64,000 bases of DNA from Takakia lepidozioides (taxonomy: Eukaryota; Streptophyta; Takakiopsida; Takakiales; Takakiaceae), in the NCBI GenBank assembly GCA_030704615.1, contig CM060733.1, forward strand, positions 31,744,001-31,808,000, written 5' to 3'. Below, one piece after another: positions 22,300 to 33,539 of this stretch (the stretch's first letter is position 1; every line of letters begins with the position of its first letter). The notes under the pieces are model-generated. The model saw nothing but the letters and a program-made list of their open reading frames with translations, made no database searches and was not told the origin of the DNA. The position numbers and the translations under genes were made by a program.

Positions 22300-25200
22300 G
22301 AGACGGTGGATCCCTCCAAGACACCACAAAGAGGCAGCAACACACCGTTAGACCATCGCGGGCAAGAGCAACCCTGCAATTACCCATACGGTGGAGAGTG
22401 GAGGAGAGGAAAGAACACCAGAAAGAGCACGGATTGTGCAAGTTCGAGGTGAAGCCGGGGAGAGAGGCAGTGAGACGGGGAGAGTGCTGGAGGTGGTTTC
22501 GCAGGTGGCTGACCCTGTTGAGGAGGACGACAGGGAGCTTTCTGACCAGGATGACATCCTCCCGGACATCCCAGGCCCCAACCCGGAGCATACAGGCTGG
22601 ATTTGGCGGTCCTGGTGGGCTGCCGGAAAACCCCTATGCAGCAGACGTCATGTCGGAGGCGGATATGAAGTTGGCCGCTGCCAAGATGTTGGAGGCAACC
22701 CACAGCAACATTGGCAGGGTGCTGGGGGCATGGTGTACCCGGCCAAGCTTCGAATTCCCCTTTGCCGCTTGGTGTCATTGCAGGTGGTGAGACCTGCCCT
22801 CCCAGGCGATATCGACAAGCTGAAATTCTCTTTCCAGGATGGATATCGAATGGGGTCTGCCCGTTTTACGTTTCCATTGAGAACGACCACGGAGCTTCCC
22901 GTGCCCACACTTCCGATGAGGTGGACAAATGGGGTCCCCATTGGCAAACGCGAAATGAGGAATTCGAGAGATCGATTGCTAGTGATCCTCTTTTCCAGCA
23001 CTTGTCCGGTAAGATGTTCTACGTGTGGGACGGCAATCATCGCCTCCTGGCATGGATGGAGCACATTGCCCAAGCCCACCCCAACGACCTCGATTGGCAT
23101 TTCGCCGTGGAGTGTGTTGTGTTGAAGGTTGCGGGGCCAAAGATCGCAGTCTTTCTCAAAGCTGCAATGGCGGACATCAACTCGTAAGTTACAACGCCTC
23201 TCGCTTTTGGACTTTGAATTTGGCAGTCATTTCATTGCGAATCCTCATATATGATGAAAATTCCCATTTCAGTATTTTTGATGGAAATGTTGCACTGCAG
23301 GGTGACTGAGAATGCCTTCATTGCCACCAACTTGTCCCATATGCTCTTTCGAGTGAAGGATGTTGGGAAGCAGGGGGTGCAAGAGTTTGCCAATTCCCTT
23401 AGTGCCGACCTCCTGCGCAAGTCGGAGGCAAAGGCAGATAGAACCTGGTATAGGCTGAGCGTCGACGCCATGGTGGACTACATATTTCGGGTAAAGCTCC
23501 TGACAGTTTTGTTGAGCTAATTCTGTCTCTCCTCCCCCATAGAAGAAAAGGTCTTCACCGTGATTTCTAATCTCCTCCCCAATAGAAGAAATTGTGTTGA
23601 GCAGGATCTCTAATCTTATGTGCGCATTCTTGATAGACGAAAATACAGCAGGATTTGGCACATGCGCGGAGGTTCTACATGGAGTCAGAGGAGAAGAATC
23701 CAACCCTCCCGGCACTCGAATCGTATGTCAAAGCTGCGGAGGTGAGGGCCCGCATAAAGTACAAGTCGCGGATGGTAAAGTACGTGGCCATAGCTGATCC
23801 CGCCCTTGGTGCCGACTTTCTGGTGGAGGTGGGGAAGCACTACTCTCGCGCTCTGAAGCCCACGATGACATTGGAGAAGCTCCATCGTCTAGCCACATCC
23901 TGTGTGGATGCAACAGAAAAGGTGATACATTCTTAACCAAATTTGTGGTGGCAACAACTCGTTTTTGTGGTGTTTGGCGCTTACGAATATGCTGGGTGGT
24001 TGGACAGACCCGGTGGCTCCAAATCTGGAATGGTTCCCAAAGTACCAGGGACATGTGGAGCTTCCCCAAACCGGACAAACTCTCTGACCCCACATTCGAC
24101 ATGTGGATGAACCGCATGACATGGTGGTTTCAGGTACTTCCCTACGCTTCGTTTGGGGCTTCTACTCTAGTAGGGGGTGGATTCATTGTATTTTTTCAGG
24201 AAAGCGATCTGATGGAGAATCTCCACAGGTGACGACGAATGCGCAAGAGCAGCTGGACACACAAGCACATCAGTTCAAGATGGACATATCTCCTGCAGCA
24301 GAGAGCCTACGCGACTATGTGACGAGGTACTTTCTGCTCTACAAAACCAACCTATTCTTTCGGGAGATAGCAGATGCTCGCCGGAGCCACGAGTTCACCG
24401 ACCAGCCGAACGCGGACAAAGCAGCAATGCGCCTTCTGTACAGGTACATACGCGCTGCCTTTCTTTCAAGTCCTTGCATTTCAGGATGTTAGAGGCCTCA
24501 TGTGGTGTTAGGGAAAATGGCGCCGAATTTCCAGTCAGGGCTCCGAAAATGGCTAAGTCCCTAGACTGACTGGCACTAAACTGGAAATTCGGCGCCATTT
24601 TCCAGTTCCAAGCCCTATTGCCGTTCAGGGACTTAGCCATTTTCGGGCTAAGTCCCTAGGGTGGCTGGCCCTGAAGTGGAAATTCGGCGCCATTTTCCAG
24701 TTCTAGGCCCTGTTGCCGTTCAGGGACTTAGCCATTTTTGGGCTAAGTCCCCAGTTGCGAAAGGCGATTAAATGGAAGAGCTTGAGGGAGCTAGTTCCTA
24801 GAGAGTTGAATTCGGCGCCATTTTCCAGTTCTAGGCCCTATTGCCGTTCAGGGACGTAGCCATTTTTCGGGCTAAGTCCCTAGGGTGGCTGGCCCTGAAC
24901 TGGAAATTCGGCGCCATTTTTCCAGTTCTAGGCCCTATTGCGGTTCTGGGACTTGGCCATCTTCGGGCCAACCGGGAAAAATGGCGCCGAATTTCCAGTT
25001 CAGGGCTCCCAAGATGGCTAAGTCCCTAGGGTGGCAGTCACCGAAAACCGAAATTCGGCGCCATTTTTCCATTTCTAGGCCCACTCACATCCGCCCCAAC
25101 CTGGGAAAATGGTGCCGAATATGCATTTCAGGGACCTCATTGTGTTTTTCATGAATGCGGGTACTACAAGTTCTCCCTTTTGGAGAAAGGTCATCTGTCT

Positions 25201-25524
25201 TTCGAGCCACCATTCTTCCTGGCATGGAGGAACCCTGGGGCTGACTCCATGTACACTTACGATATTGTGAAGGAGTGGCATTTGGAACATTTGCGTGATT
25301 GCCCTTGGTATGTGGACCTTCCGTCCGGCTCGCTCGACCCATCCGAGTTTCAATTGAAGCTGGATGCTGAATTCCGACGAAACCGGGCTCCGCTGCCTCC
25401 ATTGGGTGCAAAAGAGGCAAAAGTGCTTGCGAACTCCAGGAAAGCAGCAGAGCTTGCTCAGGCAGGAATTCAGGAGAAATTGCATGAGAAGAGTAAAGGC
25501 CAAAAGAAAAGGACAAGGAAACAG
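22300..25524 (+). pseudogene. ParB-like/methyltransferase fusion gene (copy beta), ParB half and start of methyltransferase half
   Basis: Proposed exons: about 22300-23183, 23301-23490, 23652-23921, 24008-24133, 24229-24443 and 25161-25524, with matching phases. The ParB/Srx-like domain starts at RIPLCRLVSLQVV (about 22740), followed by DIDKLKFSF and the ParB box in VWDGNHRLLAWM (23011-23058). Later exons encode a helical linker (TRWLQIWNG, FDMWMNRMTWW). The 25161 exon aligns with the first methyltransferase-half exons of alpha and C (YYKFSLLEK; ending KKRTRKQ at a GTGAGT donor). Frameshifts in G runs at 22724-22728 and 22852-22855, and loss of the acceptor AG before 25161 (GCGG instead of GCAG), mark it as broken. 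Truncated downstream by a retroelement. Confidence 0.75.
24505..25140. repeat. Palindrome array D in the ParB-to-methyltransferase intron (copy beta)
   Basis: Fills the intron 24444-25160. GAAATTCGGCGCCATTTT-type sites begin at 24583, 24679, 24903 and 25050, with a variant at 24808 and inverted forms between (GGCGCCGAATTTCCAGT). Linkers carry a second inverted pair, GGCTAAGTCCC and GGGACTTAGCC, so long hairpins can form. Spacing is irregular, about 95-150 bp. Confidence 0.9.
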
Positions 25525-25540
25525 GTGAGTGCAGTAACAC

Positions 25541-26842
25541 CCAAACAGGGAGTGTGGGAGGTAGTGCAACTGAAGCTGGGAATACTGTGAATATCGTGGG
25601 GCCAGTAGCAGGGAGTGCTCAAGGGCCACCACTTGGTGCAAGATCCACCACAACTACAACAGGTCCTCTAGGACCAGCACCAGCAAGGGTGCCAACACCT
25701 GTCAGTGGGCAGAAGGTAGGGCCACAGATGGCGTTACAACCACACGGGCAAAACCACATTTTCCAATATATTCAGGAAAAAGGGGATCCCGATGTACACA
25801 TTAGCCAATTTGAGCACATGTGTATAGTGAACAATGAGAATGGCGATGATGCCAAGATGAGATTGTTTCCTTGTTCACTTATCAAGAAAGCAAGTGAATG
25901 GTATGCAAGATTCCCTGATAATCATTTCCTACCCTGGAATGGCTTGAATACAGCATTCCGAAATAGGTTCAAGACAAGTAAAACTGAGGATGAAGTGTAT
26001 GGAAGTTTACAACAGTTAAAGCAAAAGAAGCATGAAACTGTTGAGGAGTATATGGAAAACATGGAATTGATGATGAAAAGCTGGCTGCTGTACCAGCACC
26101 AGGTTTACAGAAGACTTGGTTTGTGAGTGGACTAAGACCAGAATTGCAAAAGAAAGTGGATATGTTACCCCATAATACAGTGGAGGAGGCATTTGAAACT
26201 GCAAACAAAATTGAGCAATTGGGAATGCTCATGAGAGAGAAAAGGGATGATGAGGACTCTGAGGATGAGTCAGATGAAGAAGAAGAGCAAGAACTAAAAA
26301 GGAAGAGTAAGAGAAAGGAGAAGTTGAAGAGGGATAACTATGAGAAAAGATTGGAAGAATCTTGAAGAAGTATGCACAGAGGCTGCAACACCTTGGAGGA
26401 AGGGTGTATGGTGTGCAAAGTGCCAGAATGAAGGCCATACCACCACAGAATGCCACATGAAGGAGAAACACTGTACTATCTGTAAAATGGATAACCATTC
26501 TACTGAGAATTGTTACTACAACAGAAGGACAGTTGCAAGAGAACCTAGGCAAGTAAGAGTGCATGAGGTGCAGCCGCAGCCAAGAAGAAACAATGATCAG
26601 GACCACTATGGTAGGTCTGGTGGTTATAACAATGGCATGGAAGGGAGAGGTAATTCAAGAGGGAATTACCAAGGAAATTCCAGAGGCAACTATCAGGGTA
26701 ATCCAAGGGGGAATTACCAGCCCGAGAACCAGGATTACAGAAATAATCCAAGAGCAGACCAAGGGCGAGGACCCAATGGTGAAGAACTATGTTACTATTG
26801 TAATCAGCCAGGACATCGCAAGGCAGCCTGTTCATTCTGGAT
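25541..26842 (+). pseudogene. Gag fragment of a Ty3 retroelement ending at the ATTCTGGAT duplication
   Basis: Matches, in order, the gag of the minus-strand element at 32265-31014. It includes the capsid region (KASEWYARFPDNHF ... GLNTAFRNRFK; YGSLQQLKQKKHETVEEYM), an acidic KR/E tract, two adjacent zinc knuckles (WCAKCQNEGHTTTEC, CTICKMDNHSTENC), an NSRGNYQGN repeat stretch and a third knuckle (CYYCNQPGHRKAAC). Two frame changes (near 26124 and 26350) show decay. The 5' end of gag is missing; homology starts inside a transposon intron near 25541. The 3' end is cut exactly at the transposon duplication. Confidence 0.85.
26834..26842. repeat. 9-bp target-site duplication, left copy (ATTCTGGAT)
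   Basis: Last nine bases of the gag fragment before transposon end T3. Identical to 2860-2868, where the same retroelement family resumes on the far side of transposon end T1. Confidence 0.75.
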
Positions 26843-27261
26843 GAGCGTAGCTACGGCGTGAGCCCAGCCCCGTGAGCCTGGGAGCTGAGCTCACGTCCAA
26901 GCTAGAAAGCGTGAGCTGAGCTCACGCTTCAGGGAAGCGTGAGCGGCACCAATCTGCTGGAGAAGAAGGTCCTATAGGCGAGGATTGCAGGAAGAGGGCC
27001 TATTACCGTGGACAAAACAAAGGGGGCCAACACACACCATGTGTGCAATGCCCGCTCAAAAACAGAAATATGAAAACATGGCAGATTTGAGCTCAGAATG
27101 ATTGTCACAGTTTATTTCAATTCATAGATAGACGCTTACAATGAATTGCATGTGCATTTGCCCTGGTTCCGTAAACAAAATCCATATGTTTGTCAGAAAT
27201 GCAAAGTCTTCACACGGCAACCTGCAAACCAGCATGGGAAGCGGGCATGGCTCGTATGTGT
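26843..27261. mobile_element. Left end of transposon gamma (terminus T3)
   Basis: Starts GAGCGTAGCTACGGCGTGAG, followed by several GTGAGC/GCTCAC words to about 26945. Belongs to the GTGAGC-type ends, like T1 and T6, rather than the ATGAGC type of T2, T4 and T5. The rest up to the transposase stop is noncoding. Confidence 0.7.
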
Positions 27262-27999
27262 TCAAAGAGAAGTTGGCGGAGCTCCACGCGAGGTGTCCCG
27301 CTGTAGAAGGGTGTTCACTTCTCCATAGCCTAGTGTGGCTTGGTGGATGAATTGGTCTCTCTTACCGTCGCAACACATAATCACAAGGTATATGTAATAT
27401 TGATGCTTGCAGGGGACCCACTTCCCTCTCAAGCCGAGAGCGCCCTCACGCATCGTTACAAAGTCCGGACAAGTGCACGAAGGGAAATTCCCGACGGTAA
27501 CCTGATATTCTTTGCCATGAAGAACTGACCCAATTGACAGCACTGTGTAAATCCGTCCATACCCCGGTGAAGGGACTTCGGTGATACGAGACACCCGAGC
27601 CTGCAAAATTCTAGCAGATTCCATCTTGCATTCGTGATCTGCACCCGAAGCGAAACGGCGCACTGTTTTTCCATCTCTTTTTGTTGGGTGGGAGTCGGCA
27701 CCGGGTGGCGGCATTGCCGGAGCATGTGGCACATCTGTGCCGACAGTGCATGAGGGCACCACCCGGGACCGTGCAAGACAGAACCCTCCCTCCTTTAGCA
27801 TGCTTATCTCGGTTGATGACAGCGACGTCCCAATTTGCACAGGCCAAATTGTGGGGGGAGGGGGTTTCATTATCACCGAAGGACGAACTGTTCCCTTCAC
27901 GCATCGTGCCATATCGTCTGGGCAGAACCAAAATTTGTGGTCCTTTGACTCCCCACTATGATAAGGTCGGAACAACCCTGTGAATGTTGGAGCTGGAGT
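27262..27999 (-). pseudogene. MULE-like transposase, C-terminal part (copy gamma)
   Basis: Uninterrupted minus-strand frame encoding the end of the transposase: a Cys-containing motif (HKFWFCPDDMARC) and the SWIM zinc finger (CTCPDF ... WVPCKHQYYIYL), then DQFIHQATLGYGEVNTLLQ. Very similar to copy delta. The catalytic part is absent: at 28000 the frame runs into the LTR of a retroelement, and the other side of that element (34410 onward) does not continue the transposase. The SWIM finger is typical of MULE/FAR1-type transposases. Confidence 0.85.
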
Positions 28000-29015
28000 T
28001 GTCCCGCGGCATTTACTCACCCATCCCTTCGCTATTCGAGGCGGAAACTCCAAGATAGAAGAGTTGGAAATCTCTAAGTACTCAGCCCGCGCAGAACAAT
28101 CAGTCATGACCTACAGCTAGTGTATCATGGGGGTGTTTCCTATTTGTTTCCCTTTTGGCATTCATGTTAGCTACCTTACCATTGATAATTAAGTATCAGT
28201 TTGCTTTATCAATCTATTGGATTTCGTCAACTCATCCATTCATTCCACAGCTTCACTCAGATCTCTCTACACAGTGTGATTGTATCGTAAAAGTATCCGA
28301 TTATGATTTATCAGGTATCAGGCCGAAGCCATTGTGTCTCTAATCTGCTCTACAATATCATTATAGCCTTGCATATAACAAACATCTACTCATCATCTCT
28401 CTATCTTCACTTCCGTTCTTAATCTCTGCCCCATCCCATCTCCTCCTCCATGACCAAGAAGTCCTCCACCGAATGATATTCCCCAAAATCCTCCCTTCCC
28501 CGCTTCTCCCTTTATCTTCCTACCCGTGGTTCTAACCGTTTCCCTCACTAACCGTTGTTTGTGAACTAACATGTTCCCTTCGCAGGTGTTGTTCCCCACA
28601 GTCGTTCCCTGTCCTGCTCCCCGTTCCCTATGATCGTGACAGCTGTGTCAAGCTGTGACTGGCTGTGTGAAACTGTGTGACTGACTGTGCGACTGTGTTT
28701 GGCTGTGTCGGGCTGTGACTGGCTGTGTGGCTGTGTCGGCTGTGATGGCTGTGTCGGCTGTGACGACTGTGACGGGCTGTGCCGGCTGTGTCTGATGTGA
28801 CGACTGTAACGGGCTGTGTTGGCTGTGTCGGCCGTGACGACTGTGACGGGCTGTGTTGGATGTGTCGGCTGTGACTACTGCGACGGGCTGTGTAACCCCC
28901 CTCTACAGTGCGCTGCTGTCACCCCTAAGGCTCCTGTTGGTCTCAGTCTGTGCAAAAATTAAGGGTACCCTACAGATCCCGTTTAAGCGTCTAAGTCCCA
29001 GACAGTCCTCTAACA
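28000..29015 (-). repeat. Left LTR (3' LTR) of retroelement 3
   Basis: 1016 bp. On the minus strand it starts TGTTAGAGGACTG and ends near CGCGGGACA. It carries a minisatellite of CTGTGTCGGCTGTGACGACT-like units at about 28640-28895, longer than in the other LTR. Confidence 0.85.
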
Positions 29016-29034
29016 TTACCTTTTCCCCCCTCAA
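29016..29034 (-). other. Polypurine tract of retroelement 3
   Basis: Minus strand reads GAGGGGGGAAAAGGTAA immediately before the 3' LTR, a textbook plus-strand primer site. Confidence 0.88.
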
Positions 29035-29053
29035 AAAGCCGTGTCCTCACGGT

Positions 29054-30375
29054 TTACTGATTTCGATTAGCAAACCTTTGTGAGTGAGCACCTTTTTGAC
29101 GTTGAGAGTTTCTTGGCGGACTGTGTGTACGAGCCCTAGGTCTGTCTCTGGTTGACGGAGATGGTTGGTCACTACCCGGATAAGTGAGTCCCTCTGGAGG
29201 CTGATATCGAGGTATCCTTTCCGGCATAGGAGACCCCCGTCGCTTCTTCTCCGCCATCTGAATTGCATAGTCTTCTCCCATGTCAAAAGAATTTGGTGAA
29301 GAAACAGTTGTATCAGAATCCTCATCGCCTCTCAGGTGTTTTAATTTTCGAACTTTTTGTGGAATCATCTGGGGCATACAATGTTGTCCTACCATGTCTG
29401 GAAGTTTATATTTTACAACTTGGTGTAACCGCTGAACAGCAAAATTGGTGTAGACACTGAGCTCCTTGTCTGTCCAGGTGAGTGGGGTACCAATTACTGG
29501 TGCAGCGTGCAAGTATTTCCATCCCACATGTCCCTTATAGAAAATATCATCAATGCCGAATTTCTGTGTTGACAAATTGTTCCAGGCCGCTTGAAACCAT
29601 GAACGAATTTGAGAATCCTTTTGCATCATAACTTTTGGGTCATATAGGTACATATGAGGTGGCACCAAAGGTAATACCCAATGATCTCCACTGGAATAAC
29701 TCAGAAAGCGTGTTTGCATCTTTTGTTGCTCAATGTGATAACGTACCAGAAAACAAGCAGCGTAGTATAACCCGCATCCATGACAATACTTGCTACCTCC
29801 TTGGTCTTGGTATAAATGAGTCCATGTACAACCTGGAAAGCAATTAATTCCCTCAACATGGTACCTGCCTCGTGCCAGTACTGTGCAAAGTGATGATCCT
29901 CAATTGATCGATTGTTCGGAAGAACTTTAGTCCTAGTTGCCACTGGCAGCCAGATGCGCATGATTTGGTAGTAATGTGCGAATGACTGCGGAGGACTAAA
30001 TTCTTTCCAAGCCAAATCCAACATGATGGGAATTTGGTTGAAGGGCATAATCATAGCCCTACTGTACTCCCTTGCAGCTGGAGTTTTAGGTGGGTTAAAA
30101 GCTGCATTGCCCCATACCTCAGGCTGTGGTGGCTGTGTTGTGGTTGTAGTAACAACAGGTTCAGCTACTGGTACAGTGACTTGTTGTGGTGGTGGTGGTA
30201 CTGGCTCTTGTATCATTGGCATCTCTTGCACCTCCTGTGAAGACTGAAAAGCCAAAGTTCTGGCTTGTAAATAAGAAGCCATTAGCTGTTCCTGAGGGAT
30301 ATAGACTCTTTTGTCGATGTTTGAAGTGAGGTCCTCCACTTGAGTCTGCAGTCCATCTGCATCCTCTTGTTTACT
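29054..30375 (-). pseudogene. Retroelement accessory 3' ORF
   Basis: Two overlapping minus-strand frames (30339-29701 and 29719-29054) encode a protein I do not recognise: a P/V/Q-rich segment (PPPPQQVTVPVAEPVV), a helical globular part (RAMIMPFNQIPIMLDLAWKEF ... WHEAGTMLRELIAFQVVHG) and a basic, proline-rich tail (RRGSPMPERIPRYQPPEG). A fragment of the same ORF lies downstream of integrase in retrotransposon 1, so it is a regular extra gene of this family, placed after pol where some plant Ty3 lineages carry env-like or other additional ORFs. No signal peptide or membrane segment is evident. Confidence 0.55.
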
Positions 30376-30701
30376 CCAGAACCTCCATCTATCAGTACAT
30401 CAGTTAGTTCTGTGCTTCCAATTCTCAATTGGATTACTGGCATAGAATCATCAAAGTCCATGACTGTTTCTCGCCCTTCCGGCTTCACATTATAACTGGT
30501 CACCTTGCTGTTCTGGTCTGCGTTTCCTGTCTCCTGGGCAATTCGATTGATTTCTTGATACAGCCTGTCCCTACAATAAGGTGCCACAGCTAATAGCTTT
30601 CCAATGGTAATCTCTGCTTTGGTCTGGCATATTACTTCAGCCAAAGTCTCTTCATTACTTTGCATGCCTCTCTTCTTCTTTCTTCTTCCTTTCATCCTCA
30701 C
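30376..30701 (-). pseudogene. Truncated protease of retroelement 3
   Basis: Starts in the acidic gag tail and reaches the active site TDVLIDGGSGVN, then breaks into accessory-ORF sequence. Compared with 3208-4116 about 200 residues and all of pol are missing. Confidence 0.8.
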
Positions 30702-30899
30702 TCACTTCTTCTTCTCCATCAGAATCAGAGGAATCTGCCACAGGAATATCAGTACTCTTCTGCATTTCCCTTATAGTATCAACCACTTCCTTGTGCAGTT
30801 CCTTCTCATCTTTCCAAGTCTCTCATCTTCAGGCATATCACTGCCATCTTCATTATCATCATCTCCTCAGCTACTGGATATTAGTTTGGCTGCTTCTGG

Positions 30900-33498
30900 T
30901 TACATCATTGTACACTTCTGGTACAACACATGGCCTAACCAACTGGGGCCCTCATTCACAGGAGCTCTCATCTCATTCTGGTGTCTTATCCAGAATAAAC
31001 AGGCTGCCCTGCGATGTCCTGGCTGATTACAATAGTAACATAGTTCTTCACCATTGGGTCCTCGCCCTTGGTCTATTCTTGGATTATTTCTGTAATCCTC
31101 ATTCCCGGGCTGGTAATTCCCCCTTGGATTACCCTGATAGTTTGCCTCTGGAATTTCCTTGGTAATTCCCTCTTGAATTACCTCTCCCTTCCATGCCATT
31201 GTTATAACCACCAGACCTACCATAGTGGTCCTGATCATTGTTTCTTCTTGGTTGGGGCTGCACCTGATGCACCCTTACTTGCCTAGGTTCTCTTGCAACT
31301 GTCCTTCTGTTGTAGTAACAATTCTCAGTAGAATGGTTATCCATTTTACAGATAGTACAGTGTTTCTCCTTCATGTGGCATTCTGTGGTGGTATGGCCTT
31401 CATTCTGGCACTTTGCACTTTACACCCCTTCCTCCAATGTGTTGCAGCCTCTGTGGCATACTTCTTCAAGATTTCTTCCAATCTTTTCTCATTTTATCCC
31501 TCTTCAACTTCTCCTTTCTCTTACTCTTCCTTTTTAGTTCTTGCTCTTCTTCTTCATCTGACTCATCCTCAGAGTCCTCATCATCCTTTTCTCTCTCCTG
31601 AGCATTCCCAATTGCTCAATTCTGTTTGCAGTTTCAAATGCCTCCTCCACTGTATTATGGGGTAACATGTCCACTTTCTTTTGCAACTCCGGTCTTAGTC
31701 CACTCACAAACCAAGTCTTCTGTAAACCTGGTGCTGGTACTGCAACCAGCTTTTTCATCATCAATTCCATCTTTTCCATATACTCCTCAATAGTTTCATG
31801 CTTCTTTTGCTTTAACTGTTGTAAACTTCCATACACTTCATCCTCAGTTTTACTTGTCCTGAACCTATTCGGAATGCTGTATTCAAGCCATTCCAGGTTA
31901 GGAAATGATTATCAGAGAATCTTGCATACCATTCACTTGCTTTTTTGATAAGTGAACAAGGAACAATCTCGTCTTGGCATCATCGCCATTCTCATTGTTC
32001 ACTATACACATGTACTCAAATTGGCTAATGTGTACATCGGGATCCCTTTTCCTGAATATATTGGAAAATGTGGTTTTGCCCGTGTTGGTTGTAAACGCCA
32101 TCTGTGGCCCTACCTTCTGCCCACTGACAGGTGCTGGCACCCTTGCTGGTGCTGGTCCTTCAGGACCTATTGTTGTTGTGGTGGATCTTTCACCAAGTTG
32201 TGGCCCTTGAGCACTCCCTGCTACTGGCCCCACATATTCACAGTATTCCCAGCTTCAGTTTGCACTACTTCCCACACTCCCTGTCCCCCCAGAGCCAGAT
32301 CCAGGCAGCCCGCCTGATCCCCCTGAACCGACACCTTCGTTGGCCTGTGATCCAAGTGCTCCCACTTGATCCAGGTCCAACGGGTTGGGATGTCCTGGTT
32401 GTAGTCTCCAACCTCAGCTGTTGGTCTACTTCTTCATACTCTTCCTCTTCCAATTTCTTCTCTCTGTTTTCACCCATCTCCAAGTTCTGCCCTTGGGTTT
32501 CTCTTCACTCATGTAACCAACTGCAATGGGTGTTGGAGAGTCTGAACTCTCCGTTGGCTCTGCCACATCCTCTCCTCCTTCTTCACGTTCCGCTTCAGAA
32601 ACTGGAGTTCCTGCTTTTGGTGTTCCATGCCAACTCTTATCAAAGATTTCTATCAAATCTTTTATCCAGATGTACCTCAGATCACTTTCACCTCGTGATT
32701 GATCTTCTTCCCGTACCAATTCCCCTTAATCTTTCTTGCCAAAGAAAAGAAGGAGTGGCATCCAACTCTAGTTCTTCCGGTATGGGTGATGTACTCTCTG
32801 ATCTTAATGGTGTGAGAGGTCCAGATGATTCCCCTATGTCTATTCTTCTCTCCCAAAGATATGGATAATTACTTTCAGATAGCTTTCTTTCGTTGCTGAA
32901 TATCCTGGAGTCTAGCTTCTCTTTTCATCAACTCATGTCCCATGTCTTTCATTTCTTTTTATGTGGCAATAACCAAAACTCTCTTCTGTAATATCTCTCG
33001 TATATGCCTGGTTTTCTCTCAAGTCAATGTTCCTCTGGATATACTAGAAGTCTCCGTTACCATATACCCATATGGTAAACAAGTCTGAAAAGCTGTTCTT
33101 GTGTGAGTTGATCCACAAGATATCCTTTGAGTCCATTCTTTACCAGTATAAGTTCCTCATGCATATGAGTATAAACATTCACCTTTCTTTCCTCCCAGCC
33201 TTTCAACTCTACTCATTTAATGGATAGCAATGCTATCACATAAACCAGTGTTGGTAACCAACGTGCTCTTCCTCTACAGGCCACCTGATAAATCTTTATC
33301 ACTCCTTTTCTGCAGACCCCATTCAGGGTCAGCATCATGCACTCTTTTAAGAATGTTTTCCTTACAACCATCTGGCAATTCCAAGAACCTCTGAAAGAAT
33401 CGTTTGGACAATCTTTCCTTCTCAGTTTCACAGGGAATTTGATTCACATCAAATTCTTTAATTCTCCAACCACCATGATCCCACCAGATGCCTGTCAC
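30900..33498 (-). pseudogene. Gag of retroelement 3
   Basis: Runs from just inside the primer site (33498, MTGIWWDHGGWRIKEFDVNQ) through acidic N-terminal segments (32719-32265), the capsid region (32233-31534; YGSLQQLKQKKHETIEEYM), the acidic/basic tract and the knuckles (CTICKMDNHSTENC; CYYCNQPGHRRAAC), with NSRGNYQGN-type repeats between. Several frame changes and one knuckle partly lost show it is decayed. It would package the element RNA. Confidence 0.75.
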
Positions 33499-33513
33499 AT
33501 CTGGTTGTTCATG

Positions 33514-33538
33514 ACTCAGTTCCCCAGTATGGTCGCCA
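33514..33538 (-). other. Candidate primer-binding site of retroelement 3
   Basis: Next to the 5' LTR the minus strand reads TGGCGACCATACTGGGGAAC. It is similar to the tRNA-Asp-type site of many plant Ty3 elements (TGGCGCC start, GGGGA end) but with mismatches, so the tRNA is not certain. Confidence 0.5.
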
Positions 33539-33539
33539 A

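Larger units (their letters stand above)
14354..25540. mobile_element. MULE-like transposon beta with transposase and ParB-methyltransferase genes
   Basis: Left end at 14354 (21-bp terminus sharing TAGCTATTTCATGAGC with the other ends, then three GGCATGAGC repeats). Inside: palindrome array (14590-15042), transposase on the minus strand, about 2 kb of palindromic tandem repeats, then the ParB-methyltransferase gene on the plus strand in divergent arrangement. The right part, including most of the methyltransferase exons and the right terminus, is missing; retroelement gag sequence starts near 25541 within an intron. This copy shows the two-gene layout best. Confidence 0.7.

Noticed and set aside
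32131-32868. 245-codon plus-strand open frame
   Set aside because: Antisense to the gag of retroelement 3; the minus strand shows homology to other gag copies and this frame does not.
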